Positions 22,413 to 30,593 of a stretch of DNA of 64,000 nt are shown here, piece after piece (position 1 is the first letter of the stretch; every line of letters starts with the position of its first letter). Made by a program: the position numbers and the translations under genes. The notes beneath the pieces are model-generated. The model saw nothing but the letters and a program-made list of their open reading frames with translations. It did not search any database and had not been told where the DNA came from. Origin of the DNA: Shewanella litorisediminis (GTDB lineage: Bacteria > Pseudomonadota > Gammaproteobacteria > Enterobacterales > Shewanellaceae); assembly GCF_016834455.1 (NCBI RefSeq), contig NZ_CP069213.1, forward strand, positions 3,573,501 through 3,637,500. Direction: 5' to 3'.

Positions 22413-23195
22413 TCAGCGTGGCGCGGCAAACCCATAATCGCTGAGAATGGCCTGTCCGGCAGGGGACAAAATGTAGTCGGCCAGCGCCCTGGCACGCCCA
22501 TCTATCACCAACAGCCCATAGTCGGCGCCCACCGCCAAATTGTCCGGTAAAGGCACCAACTGCAGCTCGGCATATTCTTTACTGGCCAGACGACCATTGG
22601 TGCAGTAGGTCAAAAAGATATCCGCCTGGCGGGTTTTCATCACATGGGCATAGGGGTTTACGCCCTTGGGCGGTTTGGCACTGTTTGGCCCACCTGTAAG
22701 CTGCAGTGCCTTGGTTTTGAGTCTTGCCTCGGCGCCGGGTGTCACAGTTTCTGCCAACTCAAAGACCCGAAAGGCATAGTCACCGGAGGGGTCCGCCTTG
22801 GGTGTGGAAGTCCCAACACGCACATCGGCTGACAACATGCGCTCAAGCAAGGTTGCCGGGGTCAGCGAAATTTCCGGCTGCGCCAGCGCACAAAGCTGGT
22901 TGCGGGCAAAGGGTTGCACCTTGTCTCCCATCCCTTTGGCCATGAGGGTTTGCGGATGTTTCATATTGGCAGAGGCAAACAGGTCAACTTTTTCACCGGA
23001 CTCAATACGCTCCCTGAGCAGCCCAGAAGGACCAAACTGGGCCACAACAGTTTGCCCCCTGTCTTTTTCAAAGGCCTGCACTATGTCGCCCATGGCGGCT
23101 TTAAGACTGCCCGCGGCGCGCAGCTCCAGAGGTTCATTGGCCATGGCGCAGCCAATGGAGGTCAGTAATGATATGAGCAGCAGAGATTTTTTCAT
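22413..23195 (-). CDS. ModA-like molybdate-type periplasmic binding protein
   Basis: 260 residues with a signal peptide (about 1-19, ending AMA). The mature part opens LELRAAGSLKAAM and contains GPSGLLRERIESGEKVDLFASANMKHP, the pattern of ModA/SBP_bac_11 oxyanion-binding proteins. Such proteins present molybdate or tungstate (or related anions) to a ModBC permease. No permease or ATPase gene adjoins it, so it is an orphan; its ligand cannot be told from sequence. The name modA is withheld for that reason. Confidence 0.75.
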   Translation of the reverse strand: MKKSLLLISLLTSIGCAMANEPLELRAAGSLKAAMGDIVQAFEKDRGQTVVAQFGPSGLLRERIESGEKVDLFASANMKHPQTLMAKGMGDKVQPFARNQLCALAQPEISLTPATLLERMLSADVRVGTSTPKADPSGDYAFRVFELAETVTPGAEARLKTKALQLTGGPNSAKPPKGVNPYAHVMKTRQADIFLTYCTNGRLASKEYAELQLVPLPDNLAVGADYGLLVIDGRARALADYILSPAGQAILSDYGFAAPR

Positions 23196-23360
23196 TATTC
23201 ATCCGTGATATTGGTGAGGAGAAAGGCCCAAGCTGGCCTTCGCAGGTCTTATAACAGGGTCCCAAGCAAAACCCAGTACCAAAACGCTGGCAAGGAGCAG
23301 GATCACAACCCGCGACCTATCAAACTTTGGTTTGACCCAGTAATGCAGCGCCACGCCAAT

Positions 23361-23386
23361 AAAAAAGGGAGGCAGAGCCTCCCTTT
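23361..23386 (-). terminator. Rho-independent terminator after the YiaD-like gene
   Basis: A perfect 10-bp stem (23364-23373 with 23377-23386), 3-base loop, with Ts on the minus-strand 3' side (23361-23366). It lies 25 bp beyond the stop codon at 23411. Confidence 0.85.
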
Positions 23387-23410
23387 GAATCGGTGCATGC
23401 TAACCCGGAC

Positions 23411-24079
23411 TTAGCCGATAGGAGTCAGAATAATCTCTACGCGGCGATTTTGCGCGCGGCCTTCGGCTGTGGCGTTGGACGCGATGGGGCTGGCTTCGCC
23501 CATACCCTGGGTGGAAACACGCGCGGCGGCAACGCCCTTGCTCAGCAGGTAATTGCCCACTTCAGAAGCGCGAACCTGAGACAGGCGCAGGTTATAGCTG
23601 TCGGCGCCACTGGAATCGGTATAACCCAGCACATTCAAACGTGTCTTACTGTACTCTTTGGCCACCAGCGCCACTGAGTCCAGTACCTGCATGGCGCGTG
23701 GGCTCAGGTCAGTCTTGTCAACGGCGAAAGTCACGTCGTTTGGCATGTTCAGTATGATGTTGTCACCACTGCGGGTCACGCTGACACCGCTGGCCTGCAA
23801 CTGCTGACGCAGCTTGGTTTCCTGCACGTCCATGTAGTAGCCGATACCGCCACCCACGGCCGCACCGGAAGCGGCACCAATCAGGGCACCTTTACCGCGA
23901 TCGCTCTTGCTGGAAGAGGCCACGCCTACGGCGGCACCGGCAACGGCACCTATGATGGCGCCGGTGGTGGCTTTGGCTGTTTGCTGCTCGTTGGTATAGG
24001 GGTTCACTGTGCTGCAACCAGTGCCCATGGCCGCCAGGGTAAATACGCCAGTCAGGGTCAGAATTGCTTTCTTGTTCAT
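23411..24079 (-). CDS. yiaD: OmpA-family lipoprotein resembling YiaD
   Basis: 222 residues from ATG 24079, preceded by GAGGT at good spacing; the longer frame to 24199 lacks support. Lipoprotein signal with cysteine in GTGCST (about residue 22), a glycine-zipper region (about residues 35-80, KGALIGAASGAAVGGGIGYY), then a C-terminal OmpA-like peptidoglycan-binding domain with GYTDSSGADSYNLRLSQ and GRAQNRRVEI. The whole protein runs parallel to E. coli YiaD. Probable role: outer-membrane lipoprotein that contacts peptidoglycan. Monocistronic with its own terminator. Confidence 0.88.
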   Translation of the reverse strand: MNKKAILTLTGVFTLAAMGTGCSTVNPYTNEQQTAKATTGAIIGAVAGAAVGVASSSKSDRGKGALIGAASGAAVGGGIGYYMDVQETKLRQQLQASGVSVTRSGDNIILNMPNDVTFAVDKTDLSPRAMQVLDSVALVAKEYSKTRLNVLGYTDSSGADSYNLRLSQVRASEVGNYLLSKGVAAARVSTQGMGEASPIASNATAEGRAQNRRVEIILTPIG

Positions 24080-24332
24080 GGAAATACCTCTTGTCATTTT
24101 TACGTCCAGTATAACGACTGCAAGATGACTGGCAACTGAACGTTGTGCGTTTGGCCATTGCTTACCCGATTTACCTTGCCAGGCACCAACTTGGGGCAAG
24201 GTGCCCTTAAATCAGGCAAATCCAACCCTCGCCCTGACATAAATAAATCATAAACATTTGATATTAATGCCATTAGCAAATTGACATCAAAGTTGCATAC
24301 CTCTTTGTAGGTGTTGAATAAAGGAGTCGAAC

Positions 24333-24452
24333 ATGAAGTACCTGACATCTGTATTTAACCACTTGAGATCAGAGTGGCACTACATTGGGTCTGCTGGCGT
24401 CAGTCAGTGGGAACTGGGACGAGAGGTAAAATTCAGGAGGACAGGATTATGA
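24333..24452 (+). CDS. 39-residue ORF translationally coupled to the HTH gene
   Basis: ATG at 24333 has AAGGAG 6 bp upstream (24321-24326), the best Shine-Dalgarno in the area. The frame reads MKYLTSVFNHLRSEWHYIG and ends with TGA at 24450-24452. That stop overlaps the ATG of the next gene in the four-base pattern ATGA, a standard sign of translational coupling. Aromatic and basic residues are common (W16, H17, Y18, W26). There is no membrane span. No family recognised. It could be a real small protein or a translated leader controlling the HTH gene. Confidence 0.6.
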   Translation: MKYLTSVFNHLRSEWHYIGSAGVSQWELGREVKFRRTGL

Positions 24453-24700
24453 TCATGTCCGCAGCATATGAGACCCGACGTCAGGAAGCCGTTACAGCGG
24501 TACTGGAAGGCGGCCGTCTGCCATCTGAAGTCGCCAGGGATCACGGCATTGCCAGCAAGACCCTGCTCAAATGGATCCGGGAATCATATCAATCCCGCAG
24601 TAGCCGCCAATCGAGGATCATGCAGGAAATTGAAACTCTGGAGATCCGGCTCTCCAGTCTCAAGCGAGAAATAGACAAGCTACAAGCCTTCAGCATGTGA
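24449..24700 (+). CDS. Solo transposase-type helix-turn-helix protein (83 aa)
   Basis: 83 residues. AGGAGG at 24435-24440 lies 8 bp before the ATG. Residues 10-47 form an HTH of the IS3 OrfA type (LPSEVARDHGIASKTLLKWI), followed by a coiled coil (about residues 55-80, IMQEIETLEIRLSSLKREID). An OrfB integrase, inverted repeats and target duplications are all absent, so it is not an active insertion sequence. It may be a domesticated DNA-binding protein or regulator. It is preceded by the coupled 39-codon ORF, and downstream mnmD-like points toward it. Confidence 0.75.
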   Translation: MIMSAAYETRRQEAVTAVLEGGRLPSEVARDHGIASKTLLKWIRESYQSRSSRQSRIMQEIETLEIRLSSLKREIDKLQAFSM

Positions 24701-24726
24701 ATCCCGTATGCCAGGCACATGGCAAG

Positions 24727-25440
24727 TCAGGTTAAGGATAGGGATGACACACTGTCCTTCCAGGCCCGGGTCATGTGCCTGCGACCCATTGGGCCTGGAT
24801 AGCTCTCGACCCTGAATCCTGCGGCTTTCAAATCCCGCTTGAACTGCCCATTGGCACAGTAGCTGACCAATAGCCCCTCTGGCGAAAGCGCATTGAACAG
24901 GTTAATGAAGTTTTCTGCTGCCCACAGTTCGGGTTGCTTGGCGGGGGCGAAGGCGTCGAAGTAAATCAGGTCAAAGCTTTCGGGAGAAAACCGCTGCTCC
25001 TCGAGCCTGCTACGGATTTTATGGAGCCTGAACCTGTGCAGTTCGGTTTCACTATCCCACGGCGCCTGATGCAGCGCACTGAAGCGCCGGGCAAGGGTAT
25101 GGCGGTCGCCATAGCCGCCCAGTGCCGCCAAACAGTCTACATAATTCAGCGCGGCCACTATGTCATCATCCAGCGGAAACGGCTCCAGGGTGGTGAAATG
25201 GGTCTCAAGTTCCAGGGCTCCGGCCTTTTGCTGGGTCAGGAGCACATTCAGCCCGGTACCAAAACCCACTTCCAGTATTCTCAGCGTGCGCTTTCGTGCC
25301 GCCATGGGAACCAGGCCTGCCTCTATATACACATACACAGACTCGGTCAGCGCCCCTTTAAAAACGTGATAGCTCTCATCGAGCAAGCTGTTAACCAGAG
25401 TGTGTGAGCCGTCTGCCGTGACTTCTAACTTGATGTTCAT
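24727..25440 (-). CDS. MnmD-like tRNA methyltransferase (DUF752)
   Basis: 237 residues. A class I methyltransferase fold with SAM motif ILEVGFGTGLN (about residues 53-63) and the acceptor motif IYFDAFAPAKQPELW (about residues 155-169), the hallmarks of the MnmC N-terminal half / DUF752. In the bifunctional MnmC this domain performs the last methylation of mnm5s2U34 in tRNA. Here it stands alone with no FAD-dependent oxidase domain, like the MnmD of some bacteria. A full-length mnmC elsewhere in the genome would make its role uncertain. Confidence 0.8.
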   Translation of the reverse strand: MNIKLEVTADGSHTLVNSLLDESYHVFKGALTESVYVYIEAGLVPMAARKRTLRILEVGFGTGLNVLLTQQKAGALELETHFTTLEPFPLDDDIVAALNYVDCLAALGGYGDRHTLARRFSALHQAPWDSETELHRFRLHKIRSRLEEQRFSPESFDLIYFDAFAPAKQPELWAAENFINLFNALSPEGLLVSYCANGQFKRDLKAAGFRVESYPGPMGRRHMTRAWKDSVSSLSLT

Positions 25441-25490
25441 GCGAGGAAATACTGGATTAATGACGATAAAAACCAGAGGATTTTAGGCAA

Positions 25491-25516
25491 TTGCGCCATG
25501 AATTTCCATGGCGCAA
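25491..25516. other. 10-bp inverted repeat between mnmD-like and HEPN-motif genes
   Basis: TTGCGCCATG (25491-25500) pairs with 25507-25516 around a 6-base loop. The T run lies before the stem on the minus strand, so it is not a classical terminator of the gene ending at 25526. Confidence 0.5.
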
Positions 25517-25525
25517 AAAAGGGGT

Positions 25526-26065
25526 TCAGAGGTTCCGCAGGTGGCTTTGCAGCTGAAAACACAGCTCAACATATAAAATGGCTTCGGCCTTACCCACCTG
25601 GAAATCCCTGGCATGGGCAACCTTGTTTCGCAGCCGGCGCAGCTCGGTAAAGAGCTTGCCCTTGGCGGTATCCAGTTTTTGCCCCATCACCAAGAGCTCC
25701 CCCATGTGTTTGTATGGTGTATCAGGGCTTAAGGACAAGCCCGGATTATCCCGGCGCAGCAATGTCTCGGCGGCGTCCTCCACTTCGGCCCAGGCGCCCA
25801 GAATGGCAGAGTTGGGCAGGTTTTCCACGGCGGCAATCAGCTGCGCCTTGCGATCAGACACCAGTTCGGGGAATGCCTGACGCGCATCTCGGCTCGCGAC
25901 CTTGAGCTCTTCACCGAATTCCATTTCAAAGTCTTTGTACCTGAGCTTTCGTGCCTGGGGCAGCAAGGCAACCAGCGGCGCCCTGAGCAAGGCGCAGAGG
26001 ATAAGCACTATCAAAGGCCAGATAAGAATATCCAGCAGTGACAGGGTAAATTCCATCCAGTTCAA
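25526..26065 (-). CDS. Membrane-anchored protein with HEPN-type motif
   Basis: 179 residues. One N-terminal membrane span (about residues 8-30), a polar linker with a short helix pair, and an all-helical cytoplasmic domain (about residues 70-179) ending in LRRLRNKVAHARDF. The RNKVAH hexamer fits the R-x4-H signature of HEPN domains, and the arrangement resembles DUF4145 proteins. HEPN domains are often RNases in conflict and stress systems, but DUF4145 proteins have no established activity. It is a single gene with no obvious toxin-antitoxin partner beside it. Confidence 0.6.
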   Translation of the reverse strand: MNWMEFTLSLLDILIWPLIVLILCALLRAPLVALLPQARKLRYKDFEMEFGEELKVASRDARQAFPELVSDRKAQLIAAVENLPNSAILGAWAEVEDAAETLLRRDNPGLSLSPDTPYKHMGELLVMGQKLDTAKGKLFTELRRLRNKVAHARDFQVGKAEAILYVELCFQLQSHLRNL

Positions 26066-26166
26066 GGGGGCTCTCCATGCAGGTGTTTCAGGGCGCAGGC
26101 ACTAGCGGCCAACATGCCCTTTGGGCGGACAACATGATGCCAGCGACGGCTTCAGGCTGCAAAGGC

Positions 26167-26241
26167 CTTGTGCAAAGCCAAGTTAAAAGCGCTTGTGCAA
26201 ATCCAAGTTAAAAGCGCTTGTGCAAAGCTAAGTTAAAAGGG
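26167..26241. repeat. Three tandem copies of a 25-bp repeat
   Basis: Three consecutive 25-bp units, each starting CTTGTGCAAA and ending with TTAAAAGSG, span 26167-26241. Units differ at only two or three positions. It lies just past the 3' end of the ycaQ-like gene (ends 26262) in an otherwise empty 196-bp gap. Confidence 0.9.
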
Positions 26242-26261
26242 CTCAGGTAAAAGTACTTGGG

Positions 26262-27446
26262 TCAGATCCACACCTGTCGGGCGTAATGGCGTTTAAGCTG
26301 CTTATCGCTGGCGGCTTCCAGCTTCCAGCGGGCCAGACCGTTAAAACGGCAAAACTCAGCCAACGCCTGCTCCATGGGCACTAAAAAAGGCTTAAGGGAA
26401 CCTGACTTATCATAGGCGGCGTCTTCCAGCGTCAGACGTCTTAAGCGCAGCAATCCCTTATCCCGGTCGGCCTTGACATCCACCCGCCCAACGAAGGTAT
26501 CGCCCCAGAGTATGCCCAGACTGTAGTAACCAAATCGCCGCTTGGGTTCGGGCACATACACCTCTATCTGGTAATCAAAGTCGAACCACTGTTTCAGGCG
26601 ATTTCGCTGGATAAGCAGGTTATCGAAGGGGTTGAGCAGCCATACCCGTGAAGGCAACTGCACAGGCGCAATACTGTGCCTGAAATACCTGAGCTTACCG
26701 TCGCTGACAAAGCTAGCCAGTTCTCCATTTTCGAGCATATCGTCGATGACTTTTTTCACCAGCGGCTGCACATTGCGGCGCAAATAACAGACTTCTGCCA
26801 GGCTGCCATGGCCATGGGCATCCAAAAAGCGCTGCACCAGATAACGGCCGTATTCATCATCGCTGGGTACCCTGTCATCCACACTGGCTGGCAACACCCG
26901 CTCGGTTAAGTCGTATACCTTCTGGAACCCGTCACGGCGGGTCACCATCAGCTCGCCTTCCATAAAAAGTTGCTCCAGCGCCTTCTTCGCGGGTTTCCAG
27001 TCCCACCAGGCACCGGCCTTACCCGCTGGCGCCTCAAAGTCCGATGCCTTCTGCGGCCCCTCAGCCCGTATACGACTCAGTACTTCACGCATCTCCTTGC
27101 TGTCACGCTCGAACCAATGTCGCTCACCGTTCCGAAGTGCCAACTTTCTTGGCAGGCTGAAACGGTAGTCGCTCATCGGTAAATAAGCGGCCGCATGGGA
27201 CCAGTACTCAAATATCGACTTGTCGGCAATGGCAGCGGCAAGCGCCTCGGGTCGAAAATCGGCCAGACGGCTGTGAAGCACATGGTCGTGGGCCCGTGCT
27301 GCCACCTGAATGGAATCAATCTGCACATAACCCAGGCGGGTAATGCAATCTGTCACGTCTCTTGGCGCATCAATAAGTCCCTGTGCGGCGATGTTGATGG
27401 CGCGCCACTCGGCGGCAGAAAAGGGGGAAGCGTTTTTCAGGGTCAT
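26262..27446 (-). CDS. ycaQ: YcaQ-type winged-helix DNA glycosylase
   Basis: 394 residues, the size of E. coli YcaQ (HTH_42 superfamily). The catalytic QxD-type motif is visible in YVQIDSI (about residues 41-47), and the pattern NPFDNLLIQRNRLKQWFDFDY with RRFGYYSLG (around residues 270-310) is characteristic. In E. coli YcaQ unhooks DNA interstrand crosslinks and excises alkylated bases. It is a solo gene. The 25-bp repeat lies directly at its 3' side. Confidence 0.88.
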   Translation of the reverse strand: MTLKNASPFSAAEWRAINIAAQGLIDAPRDVTDCITRLGYVQIDSIQVAARAHDHVLHSRLADFRPEALAAAIADKSIFEYWSHAAAYLPMSDYRFSLPRKLALRNGERHWFERDSKEMREVLSRIRAEGPQKASDFEAPAGKAGAWWDWKPAKKALEQLFMEGELMVTRRDGFQKVYDLTERVLPASVDDRVPSDDEYGRYLVQRFLDAHGHGSLAEVCYLRRNVQPLVKKVIDDMLENGELASFVSDGKLRYFRHSIAPVQLPSRVWLLNPFDNLLIQRNRLKQWFDFDYQIEVYVPEPKRRFGYYSLGILWGDTFVGRVDVKADRDKGLLRLRRLTLEDAAYDKSGSLKPFLVPMEQALAEFCRFNGLARWKLEAASDKQLKRHYARQVWI

Positions 27447-27580
27447 GGCGCTGTCGAAAGGGCTGTGATGACTTCATCTTGCCGACGAATGCCCTCCACC
27501 GCAAGGGAAGCGACCAGCGCGTCAGCTCACCTCGGCGCTGCGCTGCAAAGTGGCCGGTAAGCCTTCACACCAGCCACAGT

Positions 27581-28333
27581 TCAGGCGCGATGGAAAATTT
27601 GTTTCAGCTTGATTTTCACCGAGCGCCAATGGGTCATGGGCACTGTGGGCGAGTCGGCCAGTACCCGGTCCAAATCCACCTCGGCCAGACTGACCTCGCC
27701 GCCGTGTGCCAGCAGCACCCGCTTAGGTGCCAGGCATTTGAGTTTCATTAACGAGCTCTTGTAGCGGTTGGGATAAAACAGCGGAAAAGGCGGGATGTAC
27801 CTGCCCTTTACCTTCACCAGGAGATCGGCCACATAGGCACAGCCTTCTTCCTCATGGAGCAACACCAGATCCCGGTCGGTATGGCCGGGACAATGAAACA
27901 CCCGCCACTCGGGGAAATCCGGTAAGCGGCTGTCGTCCGAAAGCAAAATATCGGCCTCGAGCCTGCGGGAATACCAGAGCCAGCGCATCGGCTTACCAAG
28001 GCGTTTGGCAACCCAGGCAGCGAGCGCCATATCGGTGAGATGCATAGCCACGCCATCCAGCCCCCGGTACCAGTGGCCGGGAACATCGGCGGCGGCAATG
28101 CGGGCGCCGGTTTTTGCCCTCAGGGCATGTGCGCCACCGGCATGATCCGGGTGCATATGGGTCACCACCACCAGCTTGAGTTCAGCCAGCGCACGCTTGA
28201 GCTTATGGCGAATAAAATGGCACACCAGCGCCACATCGGCCCGGCAACAGCCGTCCAGCAGCACCAGCCCCTGGGGGTGCTCGGCAAGATAAATGGTCTG
28301 GATATGGCCCTTGAGCCGGTGAAGCTTGTACAT
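27581..28333 (-). CDS. Metallo-beta-lactamase-fold hydrolase
   Basis: 250 residues from ATG 28333, which is spaced correctly from AGGGA; the frame is open back to 28399. Metal-binding motif THMHPDHAGG at about residues 63-72 and a further ligand set in HCPGHTD and AHGGE. It belongs to the broad MBL-fold family and may be a thioesterase-like or lactonase-type enzyme. No neighbour gives a pathway, so the substrate is unknown. Confidence 0.8.
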   Translation of the reverse strand: MYKLHRLKGHIQTIYLAEHPQGLVLLDGCCRADVALVCHFIRHKLKRALAELKLVVVTHMHPDHAGGAHALRAKTGARIAAADVPGHWYRGLDGVAMHLTDMALAAWVAKRLGKPMRWLWYSRRLEADILLSDDSRLPDFPEWRVFHCPGHTDRDLVLLHEEEGCAYVADLLVKVKGRYIPPFPLFYPNRYKSSLMKLKCLAPKRVLLAHGGEVSLAEVDLDRVLADSPTVPMTHWRSVKIKLKQIFHRA

Positions 28334-28638
28334 AATCATTCCCTGAACCATGGAAAGATGATTATGGACAAACTCATCAGACCACTCAAGCCCACCCAAG
28401 ACGCAGGAAGGTGCCTCTTTAGTCGACGTCCTTTAATACCTGAGCCCACAGGCTCAGATTTCTCCATTGACTCAAGCGTGCCATGGCTGCGCCCGAGCGT
28501 TGCCAACAACGCTTGTCTCCCCCCGGCGGCACCGGTAAAGTAACCGACATAACCAGGCCCTCTTAAACATCCAATTGGGCATTCAGGGATGGAACAGGCA
28601 CCACTGTGCTCACTCATTCGCATAAACAGGGAAGCACT
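28334..28638. other. Non-coding spacer between divergent genes
   Basis: About 305 bp holding the divergent promoters of the MBL-fold gene and the cold-shock/excalibur gene. No convincing repeat, RNA gene or operator was recognised. Confidence 0.4.
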
Positions 28639-29205
28639 ATGCAACGCGGTAAACTGGTCAGATGGAACGACGAACGGGGTTTTGGTTTTATCAAACCAGA
28701 GCTGGACGGCACTGGCGATGTGTTTATTCACATCTCGTCACTGAAACAGATGAGCCGTGCTCCACGTGTCGGCGACATCATAGTGTTTCAATTGGAAACC
28801 TCATCAGACGGCAAACAGCAAGCCGGTATTGCCCGTATCGAAGGGGTGGCTATCAAACCCGCCTCACCAATCAAAGCCCGCAAATCAGCAACGACCTTTC
28901 CATTGGGTAAACTGTTAAAGGGCGTGGTACTGATAGCCTTGATAGCCTTCGCCGTGCCCAAATTAGCCCCGCTGGTGGAAGGCTTTACCTCCCAGGATAC
29001 CCACTATTCACTGCCGCCCATGGAGACCGAGGCCATAGTGCCGGAACGATACCCAGAGCCAGTGTTTCGCTGCGAAGGCAAAACCCACTGCAGTGAGATG
29101 CGCTCCTGTGCCGAAGCCACCTTCTATCAAAACAATTGTCCTGGCACGAAAATGGACGGTGACAACGACGGCATCCCCTGTGAATCCCAATGGTGTGGTC
29201 ATTAA
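28639..29205 (+). CDS. Cold-shock domain protein with membrane span and excalibur domain
   Basis: 188 residues from ATG 28639, after a CAGGGAAG Shine-Dalgarno sequence. Order: an N-terminal cold-shock domain (about residues 1-65, with RGFGFIKPE and DVFIHISSL as RNP-type motifs), a basic linker, one membrane span (about 92-115, LLKGVVLIALIAFAVPKLA), and a C-terminal excalibur calcium-binding domain with DGDNDGIPCE and cysteine pairs (about 150-188). The topology puts the nucleic-acid-binding domain in the cytoplasm and the excalibur domain in the periplasm. The function of such fusions is not established. Confidence 0.85.
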   Translation: MQRGKLVRWNDERGFGFIKPELDGTGDVFIHISSLKQMSRAPRVGDIIVFQLETSSDGKQQAGIARIEGVAIKPASPIKARKSATTFPLGKLLKGVVLIALIAFAVPKLAPLVEGFTSQDTHYSLPPMETEAIVPERYPEPVFRCEGKTHCSEMRSCAEATFYQNNCPGTKMDGDNDGIPCESQWCGH

Positions 29206-29232
29206 ACAGCGGGGTGGCCATGAAACAGCGGC

Positions 29233-29472
29233 TTAATCGCGCCCAGACAGCGTTCGCCACGCCCATACAACAAGATGCAGCGCCAGCAGGCCAGTCCAGG
29301 CGATACAAAACGCCAACAAGGTCAGAGACTCCACACTGGTAATACTGTCCCAAAAGAGCAGATACCAAAGCGGCCAGCCAAGCATGCAAAGCCCCGTGAG
29401 CATCAGCATGCAGCGCTTGCAGCGGCCAATCTTCTGGCGAAAAACAGACGAGATACAATCCTCACAAGCCAT
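29233..29472 (-). CDS. Small membrane protein of the DUF3624 type
   Basis: 79 residues. Two cysteine pairs near the N-terminus (CEDC at 3-6 and CKRC at 18-21) look like a small zinc site, followed by two membrane spans (about 23-42 and 50-72). This matches my recollection of the DUF3624 family of Vibrio and Shewanella. Function unknown. It converges with the cold-shock/excalibur gene, leaving 27 bp between them. Confidence 0.7.
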   Translation of the reverse strand: MACEDCISSVFRQKIGRCKRCMLMLTGLCMLGWPLWYLLFWDSITSVESLTLLAFCIAWTGLLALHLVVWAWRTLSGRD

Positions 29473-29580
29473 GGAAAGACTCCATAATTGCCCGGTTTAC
29501 GGCGATAAAAAAACAGGAAAACACCGTCCCGGGGCGGACGCGTGTTAAAGTGGGCCCACGTTCATTGCTACCGTTTCAAC

Positions 29581-30231
29581 ATGACTGAACAAGCCCTGCT
29601 TTACAGCTTCCGTCGCTGCCCCTACGCCATGCGCGCCCGTATGGCGCTGATATTTTGCCAGTTACCCATCAGAGTAAGGGAAGTCGCCCTGAAAGATAAG
29701 CCCGCCGAGTTACTGGCACTCAATCCCAAGGGCACGGTTCCTGTTCTGGTGAGTGGCGACACCCTGCTGACCGAAAGCCTGGATATCATGTTGTGGGCCA
29801 CAAAGCAGTCCAGCCAAGCCGCAGCGACCGCTCTCAGGCAACAATTACCTGCCGCGTTGGCCCTGATAACTGCCAACGACGAAGGCTTTAAGCCCTGGCT
29901 CGACAAATACAAATACTTTGACCGCCATCCCCAATTCGACCAGAGCTATTACCGCGACAACGCCTGCGAATTTATCGCCGGCCTGGATGACCGGCTCAGC
30001 CAAAGCACCATGTTACTGGGTGAGGAGATAAGCCTGGCGGATTTGGCGATTTTCCCCTTTGTGCGTCAGTTTGCGGGGGTAGAACCCGGCTGGCTCGACA
30101 CCAATTACCCCAAGGTCGCGCGCTGGCTGGATAATCACCTGGCATCAAAGGCGTTTGCAGCTTGTATGTACAAGTATCCCCTCTACCAGCAGCAAGGCGA
30201 CACTTTGCCTTTGGTGCTGATGACCGGGTAG
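29581..30231 (+). CDS. Glutathione S-transferase family protein
   Basis: 216 residues from ATG 29581. N-terminal thioredoxin-like domain with the CPY-type start RRCPYAMRARMAL (cysteine C13) and the cis-proline region NPKGTVPVL, then an all-helical C-terminal domain with SLADLAIFPFVRQF. The cysteine at the active position suggests omega- or glutaredoxin-like chemistry rather than classical tyrosine GST. The upstream extension to 29542 has no Shine-Dalgarno sequence. Substrate unknown. Confidence 0.85.
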   Translation: MTEQALLYSFRRCPYAMRARMALIFCQLPIRVREVALKDKPAELLALNPKGTVPVLVSGDTLLTESLDIMLWATKQSSQAAATALRQQLPAALALITANDEGFKPWLDKYKYFDRHPQFDQSYYRDNACEFIAGLDDRLSQSTMLLGEEISLADLAIFPFVRQFAGVEPGWLDTNYPKVARWLDNHLASKAFAACMYKYPLYQQQGDTLPLVLMTG

Positions 30232-30305
30232 CGAGTATGCCACAGCCGCCCTGCCAGCGAGTGTGACAGGGATGCCCGGTTCACAACGACAGGATAAGGA
30301 AGCAC

Positions 30306-30593
30306 ATGAAAGCCGCCCTGGAAGCCGAACTGAAAACCACCCAAAAAGCCATGGCTATGACCCAATGGATTGGCGCTACAGGCCATATCCTGCTGGGGCT
30401 TGGCCTCTACGGTATCTTTACCGGTGAGGCCGCATTTCACCCTTTTCTGAGTGACCCCATTCACTGTTATGCCCTGCTCAGCATTGGCGGCATGATTGCC
30501 CTCTGGGAAGGCCTGCGGATCATTAAACTGGCGAGGCACAAACAAAAGCTTAAAAATCAGCTCCAGCAACTGTCAGAGCCCAACCGGGATTAA
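30306..30593 (+). CDS. Small membrane protein (95 aa), unknown
   Basis: 95 residues with two membrane spans (about residues 20-40 and 50-68), a basic C-terminal helix (KLARHKQKLKNQLQQL) and AAGGAAG upstream. Its 3' end overlaps the convergent histidine-phosphatase gene by 4 bp. No family recognised. Confidence 0.7.
   Translation: MKAALEAELKTTQKAMAMTQWIGATGHILLGLGLYGIFTGEAAFHPFLSDPIHCYALLSIGGMIALWEGLRIIKLARHKQKLKNQLQQLSEPNRD

Noticed and set aside
24449..24700. Complete IS3-type insertion sequence
   Set aside because: Only an OrfA-like HTH is present. No OrfB, inverted ends or flanking target duplication was found.
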